From the NCBI GenBank assembly GCA_021788795.1, contig JAJYKG010000042.1, positions 1 to 12,314 of the forward strand: a stretch of DNA of 12,314 nucleotides. The letters are read 5' to 3'. This document shows, one piece after another, positions 1-6,544 of the stretch (the stretch's first letter is position 1; each line of letters begins with the position of its first letter). This stretch comes from Thermoplasmata archaeon (GTDB lineage Archaea; Thermoplasmatota; Thermoplasmata; RBG-16-68-12). The position numbers and the translations under genes were made by a program. The notes below the pieces were generated by a model. It did no database searches. It was given only the letters and a program-made list of their open reading frames with translations, and was not told the origin of the DNA.

Positions 1-723
1 TCTGATCACCGCGTGCGTCGCATTCACATCCGCCGAGCCCCCGCTCCCCCTCGGCCACACGGCCAGGTTCGTCGCGTCGATGCGCACGCGCACGGTCTGC
101 CCCGCGCTGCCGTTCGTCTTCGCCCAGAGGGGCAGCTTGCCCACGACGACGGTCGGGTAGGACTCCAGGTAGTTCCAGAGGGCCGTCTGCGTGCTCGCGT
201 CGGGCTGCTCCACGAGCGGCCGGAGGGCGAACGGAAGGGTCTGCCCGCCCACGTAGAAGACGACGCCGGACTTCGAGAACTGGAACTCCTCCAAGTCCCA
301 GTACGCGGGTCCCGTCAGGTAGCCCGCGAGCACGTACGGGCCGTAGCAGTAGAGCAGCTTGCCGTTCGCGGGCACCGTGCCGCTCGTCAGGGCGACATCC
401 GCGGTGGTGTTCAGCGGGTCCGGCTGCGGCGACTGCGCGGGGTTCGGACTCATGAGCACCGCCTCCTCCGGGATGACGACCGGCACGCTCGCCGTGTTCG
501 TCACCTCGATCCCCACAGGCAGGGTCTCCGTGTGCCCGTCCAGCATGAACGTCTCGTTCACCATGACGACGGTCACGAACCCGCGCGCAGCCGCTTCCCA
601 GAACCCCATCATCGCCGCGGACGTCGGTCCCGGCGCCGGGCCGGCCCCCAGGGCCAGGGCGCCCATCACGATCGCCCCTGCGACGAGCAGGACCAATGGA
701 CGGGGTGAGACCGACTCCTTCAT
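1..723 (-). CDS. Secreted or membrane-anchored protein of unknown function, C-terminus cut by window edge
   Basis: This reading frame is open from the ATG at 723 to the window edge, giving 241 codons without a stop, so only the N-terminal part is visible. It begins with a short charged stretch (MKESVSPRP) and a hydrophobic segment at about residues 9-30, followed by a Pro/Gly/Ala linker, as in an archaeal signal peptide or N-terminal membrane anchor. The rest is non-cytoplasmic in character: beta-rich, low in lysine, with several N-x-S/T sequons (NET, NTA, NTT, NGS, NAT) that could carry N-glycans. I recognise no family; a beta-sandwich surface protein is a guess. A TATA-like element at about 769-776 on the minus strand fits a promoter with a leader of roughly 23 nt. 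Plus-strand frames over this stretch look like GC-rich shadows (Arg/Pro-rich). Confidence 0.72.
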   Translation of the reverse strand, partial: MKESVSPRPLVLLVAGAIVMGALALGAGPAPGPTSAAMMGFWEAAARGFVTVVMVNETFMLDGHTETLPVGIEVTNTASVPVVIPEEAVLMSPNPAQSPQPDPLNTTADVALTSGTVPANGKLLYCYGPYVLAGYLTGPAYWDLEEFQFSKSGVVFYVGGQTLPFALRPLVEQPDASTQTALWNYLESYPTVVVGKLPLWAKTNGSAGQTVRVRIDATNLAVWPRGSGGSADVNATHAVIR

Positions 724-914
724 CGAGGCCCTTCTGAGGCTGGCATTCTCTCCCTATGGTCGGCACTCGTTTAAGGGTGCCGCCAAGATTCTCACCAATT
801 CTCATCGTTGATTTTTATCTCTGATAACGCTCCGCCCTCCTGTCGCGGAGGGCCCGCGCGCGGCTCGCGGAACCGGCGATGCCTTCATGTCCCGGGACGG
901 ATTGACCACCCTCC
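724..914. promoter_or_regulatory. Divergent intergenic region with two candidate promoters and a hairpin
   Basis: This 191-bp spacer separates the leftward secreted-protein gene from the rightward deacetylase-family gene. On the minus strand a TATA-like element (cttaaacg, 769-776) sits about 49 bp before the ATG at 723. On the plus strand a T-rich TATA-like element (tttttatc, about 812-819) predicts transcription starting near 841, leaving a leader of roughly 75 nt. An inverted repeat, ccctcc (835-840) and ggaggg (847-852) with a 6-nt loop, lies at that predicted start. I see no open frame with a ribosome binding site here. Confidence 0.4.
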
Positions 915-1922
915 GTGCTCTTCTACGACCCGAGATTCCTGGAGCACGTCTCGTCGCCGATGCACGTGGAACGCCCCGAGCGCCTCAAGGCGATCGTGGA
1001 CCGCCTCCAGGCGGAGGACCTCCTCAAGGATGTGCACACGCCGACGCCCGCGACGCTCGGGCAGCTCCGCCGGGTGCACCGGACCTCGTTCCTGGAGTAC
1101 TTCCAGAACCTGGACGAGGGGTTCCTCGACCCGGAGACGGCCGTGCACCCGGAGACCTGGGACATCGCCCTCCTCGCCGCGGGTGCGACGATCGCGGCGA
1201 CCCAGGAGTCCTACGCCCGCGGCAAGCCGGCGGTCGCGCTCGTCCGCCCCCCCGGGCACCACGCCGGCCCGGACTACGGGGGCGGGTTCTGCTACCTGAA
1301 CAACGTGGCGGCCGCGGCCGCGGACCAGGTCGCCCAGGGACGCCGCGTGGCGATCCTGGACTACGACGCCCATCACGGGAACGGGACGAGCGAGATCTTC
1401 GAGGACGAGGCCGCGGTCCTCTACATCTCGACGCACCAGTTCGGCATCTACCCGGGAACCGGAGCCGCGGCCGACGTGGGCAAGGGGGAGGGCCGCGGCT
1501 TCAACGTGAATATCCCCTTCACGGCCGGCTGCGGCGACGCCTCCTTCGCGATGGCGTACGACGAGATCGTCGAGCCCGTGGTCCGCGCCTACAAGCCCGA
1601 CCTCATCCTGGTGAGCCTCGGGATGGACGCGCACTATCGCGACCCGCTGACCGGCCTGTCCCTCTCCTCGCCCGGCTACGTCGACCTGGTCACGCGGAGC
1701 GAGCGCCTCGCCCACGACCTGTGCCAGGACCGCTTCGTGGTCGTCCTCGAGGGCGGCTACCACCTCGTGGCCCTGTCCGAGGTCATCGCAGGGATCGTCG
1801 CGCGAATGCATCGCAGCCACGTGGACCTCGAGCTCACCCAGCTCCTCGACGAGACGGGGAAGGGCAAGCCCGCAATCGAGGCGACGAAGCGCGCCCACAA
1901 GGAGTTCTGGGACCTACGTTGA
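915..1922 (+). CDS. Histone deacetylase family zinc amidohydrolase (AcuC / acetylpolyamine amidohydrolase-like)
   Basis: A 335-residue member of the arginase/deacetylase superfamily, which removes acetyl groups from acetyl-lysine or acetylated small amines in the cytoplasm. Family signatures appear in order: HPERPERL-like VERPERL (19-24), RPPGHHA with the His pair H115/H116, DYDAHHGNGT (149-158) with zinc ligands D151 and H153, YPGTG (179-183), LGMDAH with the third ligand D238, and LEGGY with the catalytic tyrosine Y282. All residues needed for catalysis are present. The start is GTG at 915; an in-frame TGA at 903-905 excludes any longer protein, and the protein begins as the family usually does (FYDPRFLEH). 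No clear Shine-Dalgarno is seen. The substrate cannot be told from sequence; no archaeal histone or Alba gene is in the window. The gene converges on and overlaps the CBS gene by 9 bp. Confidence 0.93.
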   Translation: MLFYDPRFLEHVSSPMHVERPERLKAIVDRLQAEDLLKDVHTPTPATLGQLRRVHRTSFLEYFQNLDEGFLDPETAVHPETWDIALLAAGATIAATQESYARGKPAVALVRPPGHHAGPDYGGGFCYLNNVAAAAADQVAQGRRVAILDYDAHHGNGTSEIFEDEAAVLYISTHQFGIYPGTGAAADVGKGEGRGFNVNIPFTAGCGDASFAMAYDEIVEPVVRAYKPDLILVSLGMDAHYRDPLTGLSLSSPGYVDLVTRSERLAHDLCQDRFVVVLEGGYHLVALSEVIAGIVARMHRSHVDLELTQLLDETGKGKPAIEATKRAHKEFWDLR

Positions 1923-3062
1923 CCGGCCGAGCTTCCGCTCGGTGACCATGCGCTCCTTGTCCTTCAGGATCCGCCTGTAGAGCGTCTCGAGGAGGTCCTT
2001 GAGCGCGAGGTGCAGGTCCCAATCGAAGTGGTTCGCGTAGTACATCTGGTGGGCCGTCTGGAACCGGCAACGGACCGAGTACTTCCAGCGGTCCCCGTCC
2101 GGCTTGTACTTCTGCACGTGGAGCGACAGGGTCTTCGGCGTCACGAGCTGCGCGATCCGCCGCATCTCCTTCTGGACGGTGTCGTAGATCGTGTCGTACG
2201 TCTCCGCGGGCTCCTCCTCGAGCCCGCTGATCTCCACGAACAGCTGCTCCCGCTCCTGGAGGCCGGCGAGGAAGTGCATGAGGTCCAGCTTCGTCACGAT
2301 GCCCACGGGGGCGTCCTCCTCCGTGATGATGATGCTGGAGACGTTCTGCTTGAGCATGAGTTCCGCGGCGCGGCCGAGGTCGCCGTCGACGCCCATGGTG
2401 ACCGCGGGCGCGTGCATGACGCTCTTCACCTCGAGCTCGACCTTGGCCTCCGTCCCGGCCCGCTCCCCGTACCGCTGGCGCATCTTCGGCCGCGCGAAGA
2501 CGTCGGTCACGTCCTTCATGCCGATGGCGCCCTTCAGGTGGCGGTGCTTGTCGACCACCGGGAGGGAACGCTCCCCGAGGGACTGCATGAGGTGGACCGC
2601 GCGCTCGATCGTCTCACTCTCGGCCACGGCTTGGGGGTTCGGGGTCATGAAGTCGCGGACCGCGAGGCCCCGGAGCGCATCCGTGTCGACGAGGGCACGC
2701 GTCAGGTCCGTGCGGGAGATGATGCCCATGAGCTTCTTGCCCTTGAGCACCGGGAGGGCGCGGAACCCCGTCGTGATGAGCTGCTCCGCGGCCGCGGGCA
2801 GCTTCGTGTCCGGATGGACCTCCGGCGCCTTGACGAGGACCGTGGAGACCTTCGTCGAGGGGGGCAGGCTGTGTCGCTTCATGAGCTCTCGGAGGGTCAC
2901 GACGCCCTCGAGCTTCCCCTTGCGGCCCACGGGGATCTCGTGCACGTCGTGCTCTTTCATCTTCCCGAGGACCTCGCCCAGTTCGTCGTCAGGCGACGCC
3001 CACACAACCTCCGTCGTCACGGAGTCGGAGACCGCGAGGTCCTGGACTTTCTGACGCGGCAT
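1914..3062 (-). CDS. Four-CBS-domain protein with C-terminal S30EA/HPF-like ribosome-binding domain
   Basis: A 382-residue cytoplasmic protein. Four CBS motifs lie at about residues 10-65, 72-128, 135-190 and 213-267, each with the usual ending G-hydrophobic-hydrophobic-T/S-x-x-D/E-L or a close relative (GVVTLREL, GIISRTDL, GAIGMKDV, GIVTKLDL). Paired CBS modules commonly bind adenine nucleotides and act as energy sensors. Residues about 285-370 have the pattern of the S30EA/HPF (RaiA) fold: TLSLHVQKYK, then a second strand KYSVRCRFQT, then a helix ending DLLETLYRRIL. This suggests ribosome binding or hibernation controlled by nucleotide state (inference). The ATG at 3062 is preferred over longer in-frame starts because the TATA box (3104-3112) and a G-rich ribosome-binding-like stretch lie just upstream. 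Its stop overlaps the end of the convergent deacetylase gene. Confidence 0.88.
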   Translation of the reverse strand: MPRQKVQDLAVSDSVTTEVVWASPDDELGEVLGKMKEHDVHEIPVGRKGKLEGVVTLRELMKRHSLPPSTKVSTVLVKAPEVHPDTKLPAAAEQLITTGFRALPVLKGKKLMGIISRTDLTRALVDTDALRGLAVRDFMTPNPQAVAESETIERAVHLMQSLGERSLPVVDKHRHLKGAIGMKDVTDVFARPKMRQRYGERAGTEAKVELEVKSVMHAPAVTMGVDGDLGRAAELMLKQNVSSIIITEEDAPVGIVTKLDLMHFLAGLQEREQLFVEISGLEEEPAETYDTIYDTVQKEMRRIAQLVTPKTLSLHVQKYKPDGDRWKYSVRCRFQTAHQMYYANHFDWDLHLALKDLLETLYRRILKDKERMVTERKLGRST

Positions 3063-3103
3063 GGCAAAATCCCCTGCGGGGGAGACTCCGTAGAAGGTCG
3101 GCC

Positions 3104-3112
3104 TATAATAAG
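3104..3112 (-). promoter_or_regulatory. TATA box of the CBS-HPF gene
   Basis: On the minus strand the element reads cttattata. It is centred about 46 bp upstream of the ATG at 3062, which predicts a transcription start near 3082 and a leader of about 20 nt containing a purine-rich aggggat-like stretch. This is the best promoter match in the 154-bp gap shared with the divergent acylphosphatase gene. Confidence 0.55.
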
Positions 3113-3216
3113 CTTGACACCGGACCTGCGGGATGCGGTCAAAGGGCCGCGGCTCGGAGCAAGCGCAGGCCCCCCTCCCGGCTAGCCTTATCCGCCGGCC
3201 GGCCGTTGATGGGCCA

Positions 3217-3492
3217 ATGCGAGTGCGCGCCACCGCCCTCTTCCACGGCCGCGTCCAGGGCGTTTACTTCCGCGCGAACTGCCAGGAGAAGGCGGAGAGC
3301 CTCGGCCTCGACGGCTACGTGCGCAACCTGCCCAGCGGGGGCGTCGAGGCCGTCTTCGAGGGCGAGCGGGCGCTCGTTGAGGACTGCATCGAGTGGAACC
3401 GCAGCTCTCAGCCCGCGGCGCGCGTGACCTCCGTGGACATCGTGTGGGGCCCGGCGACGGGGGAGTTCCGCGGCTTCGAGATTCGGCGATGA
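3217..3492 (+). CDS. acyP: Acylphosphatase
   Basis: A 91-residue protein of normal length for the family, hydrolysing acyl phosphates such as acetyl- or carbamoyl-phosphate in the cytoplasm. It carries the phosphate-binding loop GRVQGVYFR (11-19) with the essential arginine R19, and the second signature GYVRNLPSGGVE (33-44) with the catalytic asparagine N37. The frame is open back to 3133, but the family normally begins a few residues before the GxVQGV loop, so ATG 3217 is chosen. A weak TATA-like cttat at about 3187-3191 lies 26-30 bp before this ATG, which would fit a leaderless transcript (inference). A small membrane-protein gene follows 49 bp downstream. Confidence 0.93.
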   Translation: MRVRATALFHGRVQGVYFRANCQEKAESLGLDGYVRNLPSGGVEAVFEGERALVEDCIEWNRSSQPAARVTSVDIVWGPATGEFRGFEIRR

Positions 3493-3541
3493 CGCGGGTC
3501 GCCGGCAGCTTCTTCGGTTTGCTGGGCCATCCCAGGGGGGC

Positions 3542-3766
3542 ATGCCCCTATCCGATGCAGCGTTCCGCCGCGGTCTCGCAAGCTGTCTCTTCGGCATCCT
3601 CGCGATGCTCTTTGCCGCGAGCTTGTCGCTCACCGGCCTCGCGGTGGGGTACCCCTATGCGGCCGGGTTCGGCTTCGTGGGGCTCTTGATCGCGATCGCG
3701 GGCTTTGTCACGGGGATCGTCGGCGTCCTCCGGATTGAACGCTCCGCCCGGGACCCGGGGGTGTAG
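3542..3766 (+). CDS. Small two-helix membrane protein, unknown function
   Basis: A 74-residue predicted membrane protein. After a short N-terminus with two arginines (MPLSDAAFRRG), two hydrophobic segments at about residues 11-33 and 39-63 are separated by a short GYPYAAG loop, and the C-terminus is polar and charged (RIERSARDPGV). A G-rich ribosome-binding-like run (aggggggc) sits directly before the ATG at 3542. The hydrophobic pattern, the SD-like run and the absence of another gene here favour a real gene. It may be co-transcribed with the acylphosphatase 49 bp upstream. It converges on the TatD-like gene, whose stop is only 8 bp away. I recognise no family. Confidence 0.62.
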   Translation: MPLSDAAFRRGLASCLFGILAMLFAASLSLTGLAVGYPYAAGFGFVGLLIAIAGFVTGIVGVLRIERSARDPGV

Positions 3767-3774
3767 CGCGGGTT

Positions 3775-4620
3775 TCACTCGAGTCGGATGTGGTACGTCC
3801 GCTCGGGCATGTCCTTGTGGATGACCCAGGCCTGCTCCTCGGTCATCACGTTCTTCTCGATCCAAGCGCGGGTCTTCTTCGGGACCGTCGCAGGGCCGAG
3901 GACCGCGCCGGGCCGCTGCGGGTCGTCGATGTAGTCCGTCTCGAGCATGAAGTTCGGGCTGCCCTTCAGTGCCTCGGCGACGAGGAGCTCCTTCGCCAGG
4001 ATGGACGGCACGATGCCGTGGGTGTCCTCCGGCCGCGTGACCGGCGTGGAGTGGTGCTTGACCACGCGGTTCCGGTCCAGGCCCGCCCTCGTGGCGATCT
4101 CCGCGAACTCCGCGAACGTCTCCGGCGTGGGGTCCTCCGTGTGCAGGACGACCGCGCAGCCCAGACGCTTCGCCGTCACCATGGCGTACTCCATCGTCTC
4201 GTTGCACGCCTTGACGATCTCCGGCCCGACCGGGAAGTGCGGGCGGCCGATCTCGCCGATGGCCACGGCCTTCCCCTGGGCGATGTACCGCGCGGCCAGG
4301 TCGAGCCCCTGGTGCATCGCCGCCACCGCGGCCTCGAGCCCCTGGACCTCCTTGAGGTGGAGGCACTCGACCGGGTACGGTCCCAGGGCGACGAAGACCT
4401 GCAGCTTGGTCCCCGCGCGGATCGCGTCGGCCATGGCGAGGGTCTTGCGGTACGCCTTGTCGTAGTCGGACCCGCGGCTGATGGGGATGTCCTCGTAGGG
4501 CGAGTGGGTCAGGAGGAGGGCGGTGCCGCCGGCCTTCTCGAACTGCTTCGCGCCCTCGACGCCGAGGAACTCGGGGCGGAAGTGGATGTGGTTGTCGAAG
4601 ATGGGGAGGCGGCGGGCCAT
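3775..4620 (-). CDS. TatD-related metal-dependent hydrolase (TIM barrel)
   Basis: A 281-residue amidohydrolase-fold protein resembling the archaeal TatD-related group; TatD enzymes are metal-dependent DNases, but the substrate of this subgroup is uncertain. Metal-binding positions are visible in order: DNHIHF (9-14; H11, H13), GEIGRPHF (122-129; E123), VVLHTED (H160), VKHHSTP (H189/H190) and METDYIDDPQRPG (D229). The segment LETDYIDDPQRPGAVLGP is typical of this archaeal group. The ATG at 4620 is preferred over a TTG at 4647 because a gaggga ribosome-binding sequence ends 9 nt before it and the family starts just before the H-x-H motif. A TATA-like sequence (gctttat on the minus strand, 4661-4667) lies about 44 bp upstream, so the gene probably has its own promoter after tbp. 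Confidence 0.88.
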   Translation of the reverse strand: MARRLPIFDNHIHFRPEFLGVEGAKQFEKAGGTALLLTHSPYEDIPISRGSDYDKAYRKTLAMADAIRAGTKLQVFVALGPYPVECLHLKEVQGLEAAVAAMHQGLDLAARYIAQGKAVAIGEIGRPHFPVGPEIVKACNETMEYAMVTAKRLGCAVVLHTEDPTPETFAEFAEIATRAGLDRNRVVKHHSTPVTRPEDTHGIVPSILAKELLVAEALKGSPNFMLETDYIDDPQRPGAVLGPATVPKKTRAWIEKNVMTEEQAWVIHKDMPERTYHIRLE

Positions 4621-4660
4621 CCGGGGCTTTCCCTCGGGGCGTCCCAAGCCCGGCGGCGGG

Positions 4661-4667
4661 ATAAAGC
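4661..4667 (-). promoter_or_regulatory. TATA-like element of the TatD-like gene
   Basis: The minus strand reads gctttat in an otherwise GC-rich spacer between tbp and the TatD-like gene. It predicts a start of transcription near 4638, about 18 nt before the ATG, with the gaggga ribosome binding sequence inside that leader. Confidence 0.45.
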
Positions 4668-4727
4668 GTTCGCACTTACGCGCACGGCGCGCAACGACGC
4701 TACGCTACCGCGCGACGGGGTCCGTGC

Positions 4728-5276
4728 TCAGCGCAGGAGTCCTGCGGCCTTGAGCTCGACCGTGATCTTCTCGACGGCCTCCTCCACGTCCGAGGGTTTG
4801 CGGGCGCCCGTGCACACGAGCTTGCCGCTCCCGAACAGGAGGACGACGACCTTGGGCTTGTCGATGCGGTAGACGAGCCCGGGGAACTGCTCCGGCTCGT
4901 ACTCGACCTTCTCCAGGCCCAGGGAGATCGCGATCGCGTTGAGGTTGATCTCCGTCCCGAGGTCCGACGAGGCCACGATGTTCTGGACCTCGATCTCCGG
5001 GTTCTTCTTGATGGGGATGCCCGCGGCCTCGATCTGCTTCGCGACGAGGTCGATCGCCGTCTTGACGTGCTCCAGGCTCTTCGCGCCCGTGCACACGACC
5101 TTGCCGCTGCGGAACAGGAGCGTCGCCGTCTTGGGTTCCTTCAGGCGGTAGATGAGCCCGGGAAACTGCTCCGGCTCGTACTCGGCCCCGCCGAGGGCCA
5201 GGGCGATGGCCTGGAGGTCCAGCTCCTCCCCGAGGGAGGTCGATGCGACGACGTTCTCGATCTTGATCTTCGCCAA
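4728..5276 (-). CDS. tbp: TATA-binding protein (archaeal TBP), TTG start
   Basis: A 182-residue TBP, the normal archaeal size, which binds the TATA box and recruits TFB and RNA polymerase. It shows two direct repeats of the TBP saddle (about residues 4-92 and 95-182) with nearly identical cores: EYEPEQFPGLIYR (32-44) and EYEPEQFPGLVYR (125-137), then LLFRSGKVVCTGA and LLFGSGKLVCTGA. The four intercalating phenylalanines are present (F38, F55, F131, F148). No acidic C-terminal tail follows. The start is TTG at 5276: a perfect GGAGGT lies 6 nt upstream (5283-5288). The nearby ATG at 5281 is in another frame and only 1 nt from that sequence. A TATA box at 5331-5340 and a palindromic second one at 5342-5353 lie upstream. 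Confidence 0.97.
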   Translation of the reverse strand: MAKIKIENVVASTSLGEELDLQAIALALGGAEYEPEQFPGLIYRLKEPKTATLLFRSGKVVCTGAKSLEHVKTAIDLVAKQIEAAGIPIKKNPEIEVQNIVASSDLGTEINLNAIAISLGLEKVEYEPEQFPGLVYRIDKPKVVVLLFGSGKLVCTGARKPSDVEEAVEKITVELKAAGLLR

Positions 5277-5282
5277 GGCATT

Positions 5283-5288
5283 ACCTCC
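5283..5288 (-). promoter_or_regulatory. Shine-Dalgarno sequence that decides the tbp TTG start
   Basis: GGAGGT on the minus strand, with six bases between it and the TTG at 5276. The only nearby ATG (5281) is one base from this sequence and out of frame with TBP, so the site supports TTG initiation. Confidence 0.75.
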
Positions 5289-5330
5289 GAGCGACCGGAG
5301 GGGCTCCCTCCGCGACGCCGGCAGCCGGGG

Positions 5331-5340
5331 ATTTATATAG
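5331..5340 (-). promoter_or_regulatory. TATA box of tbp
   Basis: The minus strand reads ctatataaat, a very good archaeal TATA box. It predicts a transcription start near 5309 and a leader of about 33 nt that contains the GGAGGT site. Confidence 0.7.
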
Positions 5341-5341
5341 G

Positions 5342-5353
5342 CCTTTATAAAGG
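5342..5353. promoter_or_regulatory. Perfect 12-bp palindrome containing a TATA core, just upstream of the tbp TATA box
   Basis: cctttataaagg reads the same on both strands and begins 2 bp beyond the tbp TATA box. It could be a second TBP site, a second promoter, or an operator for tbp. There is no gene on the plus strand nearby that would need a rightward promoter. Confidence 0.5.
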
Positions 5354-5403
5354 TTAAGGGGTGCGTCCGAAATTCCCCGAGGGCCCGTCCGTCCCCGGCG
5401 CGC

Positions 5404-6312
5404 CTACTCGCCCCGGAGGTTCTCCGCCTCGCGCGCGCGGACGAGGGCGTACAGCGCCCGCGCGAGCGGCGCGTCGCGGCCGGCGCGATCGGCGGCCCGC
5501 AGGACCGCCCCGGTGATCGCGTCGATCTCCGTCCGCCGGCCGTGGTCGAGGTCCTGGAGCATGCTCGGCCGGTTCGCGGCCGTCCGGCGGGCGACGAGCC
5601 GGGTGCGGCGGACCATCTCGTCCGCGTCCAGGGCGATCCCGGCGGCCCGCGCGACCGCGGTGGCCTCGCGGCAGACGGATTCGAGGAGACCCGCGAGGCC
5701 CTTGTCCTTCACGAGGCGGCCGTTCGGCGCGCCCGCAAGGGCCGCGAGCGGATTGATCGACGTGTTCACGACGAGCTTGGACCAGAGCTCCTGCCGCACG
5801 TCGTCCGAGATCCGAGTCCGGATCCCCGCCTCCTCGAGAACGTCGCGGACCCGCACGACATCGGCGCGGTCGACGCCCTGCCACGGACCGATCGCCGTGT
5901 CCCCGATGCCCGCGTGGCGGACCTCGCCGGGCCCGAGGGACATGACGCCGTGCGCGGTCGTACCCGCGACGACTCGGGACGCGGTGCGGGCGATCACGTC
6001 CGCGTTCTCGAGGCCATTCTGGAGCGTGAGGAACACTGCGGTCGGCGCGAACCGCTTCAACTCGGACATCGCCGCCTCCGTGTCGTACGCCTTCGTCGAG
6101 ATGAGGATGAGCTCCGGCCTCGCCTTCGCCGGGACGCGGGTGGCGACGCGAGGACGCGCAATGCGCGCGGTCTTCCCCGAGATTCGGAGGCCGTGAACGC
6201 GGATTGCCTCCATGTGATCTCGACGTCCCACGAGTATCACATCCTCATGCACGGAGAGGAGACCGCCGAAGAAACTGCCCATGGCGCCGGCGCCGAAGAC
6301 GAGGATTTCCAC
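5404..6312 (-). CDS. panE: Ketopantoate reductase family protein (ApbA/PanE)
   Basis: A 302-residue NAD(P)H-dependent reductase; PanE reduces 2-dehydropantoate to pantoate on the way to coenzyme A. The N-terminal Rossmann loop is FGAGAMG (6-12). The central TLQNGLEN motif (96-103) and the C-terminal catalytic helix ELWSKLVVNTSINPLAAL (175-192), with the catalytic lysine K179 and N183, are intact, as is RPSMLQDLDHGRRTEID (248-264), which supplies the substrate-binding serine S250 and E262. Length is normal. The start is GTG at 6312, placing the nucleotide loop at the usual distance from the N-terminus. The Shine-Dalgarno is weak. AT-rich TATA candidates (about 6352-6361 and 6371-6379) and an inverted repeat (6333-6350) lie upstream. 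Paralogues with other substrates exist, so the symbol is probable rather than certain. Confidence 0.88.
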   Translation of the reverse strand: MEILVFGAGAMGSFFGGLLSVHEDVILVGRRDHMEAIRVHGLRISGKTARIARPRVATRVPAKARPELILISTKAYDTEAAMSELKRFAPTAVFLTLQNGLENADVIARTASRVVAGTTAHGVMSLGPGEVRHAGIGDTAIGPWQGVDRADVVRVRDVLEEAGIRTRISDDVRQELWSKLVVNTSINPLAALAGAPNGRLVKDKGLAGLLESVCREATAVARAAGIALDADEMVRRTRLVARRTAANRPSMLQDLDHGRRTEIDAITGAVLRAADRAGRDAPLARALYALVRAREAENLRGE

Positions 6313-6332
6313 GTCGGGGCAATGGAATCCCT

Positions 6333-6350
6333 GGAGAAAACGGTTTCTCC
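6333..6350. repeat. 7-bp inverted repeat in the leader/promoter of the panE-like gene
   Basis: ggagaaa (6333-6339) and tttctcc (6344-6350) are perfect reverse complements around the 4-base loop acgg. The repeat lies 21 bp before the GTG at 6312 and next to an A/T-rich stretch holding TATA candidates. It could be an operator or an RNA hairpin in the leader. Confidence 0.55.
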
Positions 6351-6424
6351 CAAATAAAAATATGTGTAGTTATATATTTCATGGGCAATCGCCGCCAAAT
6401 CCCGCGTGTCATCAAGTTTAAGTC
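6351..6424. promoter_or_regulatory. AT-rich divergent promoter region between panE-like gene and micro-ORF
   Basis: This stretch is strikingly AT-rich against the GC-rich background. Leftward, taaaaata (read on the minus strand as tatttttat) and atatata elements could drive the panE-like gene. Rightward, tatatattt (6371-6379) and agtttaag (6415-6422) could drive the 14-residue ORF at 6459; the latter predicts a start about 13 nt before the TTG, just ahead of its Shine-Dalgarno. Confidence 0.45.
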
Positions 6425-6458
6425 GCCATATTCCATACCGTTTTGCAGGAGGAACCCC

Positions 6459-6503
6459 TTGGCGAAGAAGGCGAAGAAGGGCAAGAAAGGAAAGAAGCGC
6501 TAG
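6459..6503 (+). CDS. Candidate 14-residue lysine-rich peptide (TTG start)
   Basis: The sequence gcaggagg followed 6 nt later by TTG opens a frame of 14 codons, MAKKAKKGKKGKKR, then TAG at 6501-6503. The Shine-Dalgarno match is as good as that of tbp and the spacing and first codons (TTG GCG AAG) are the same. Nine of 14 residues are Lys or Arg, so a nucleic-acid- or ribosome-binding role is possible but unproven. It does not match the pattern of ribosomal protein L41e as I know it. In the same frame a longer start exists (ATG 6381, 40 residues), but that ATG abuts the tatatattt element and lacks a ribosome binding site. The region could instead specify a non-coding RNA. A T-rich stretch that could terminate transcription lies at 6559-6596. 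Confidence 0.45.
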   Translation: MAKKAKKGKKGKKR

Positions 6504-6544
6504 ACGCCCTCATATCATTGGGCAGGGGACCATCCTCTCGCGGA

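Noticed and set aside
13..811. Two plus-strand frames (13-708 and 359-811)
   Set aside because: The opposite strand reads as a coherent exported protein; these frames are low-complexity Arg/Pro or Ser/Thr shadows.
2010..3185. 391-codon plus-strand frame
   Set aside because: Antisense shadow of the CBS-HPF gene in GC-rich DNA, with no domain pattern.
3195..3206. ggccggccg-type palindrome before the acylphosphatase gene
   Set aside because: Expected by chance in very GC-rich DNA and not placed like an operator.
3548..4675. 375-codon minus-strand frame and the 360-codon plus-strand frame at 3790-4872
   Set aside because: Shadows of the TatD-like and tbp genes; Arg/Pro/Gly-biased and without motifs.
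6381..6503. 40-codon version of the lysine-rich ORF starting at ATG 6381
   Set aside because: The ATG directly follows a TATA-like element and has no ribosome binding site; the strong Shine-Dalgarno serves TTG 6459.
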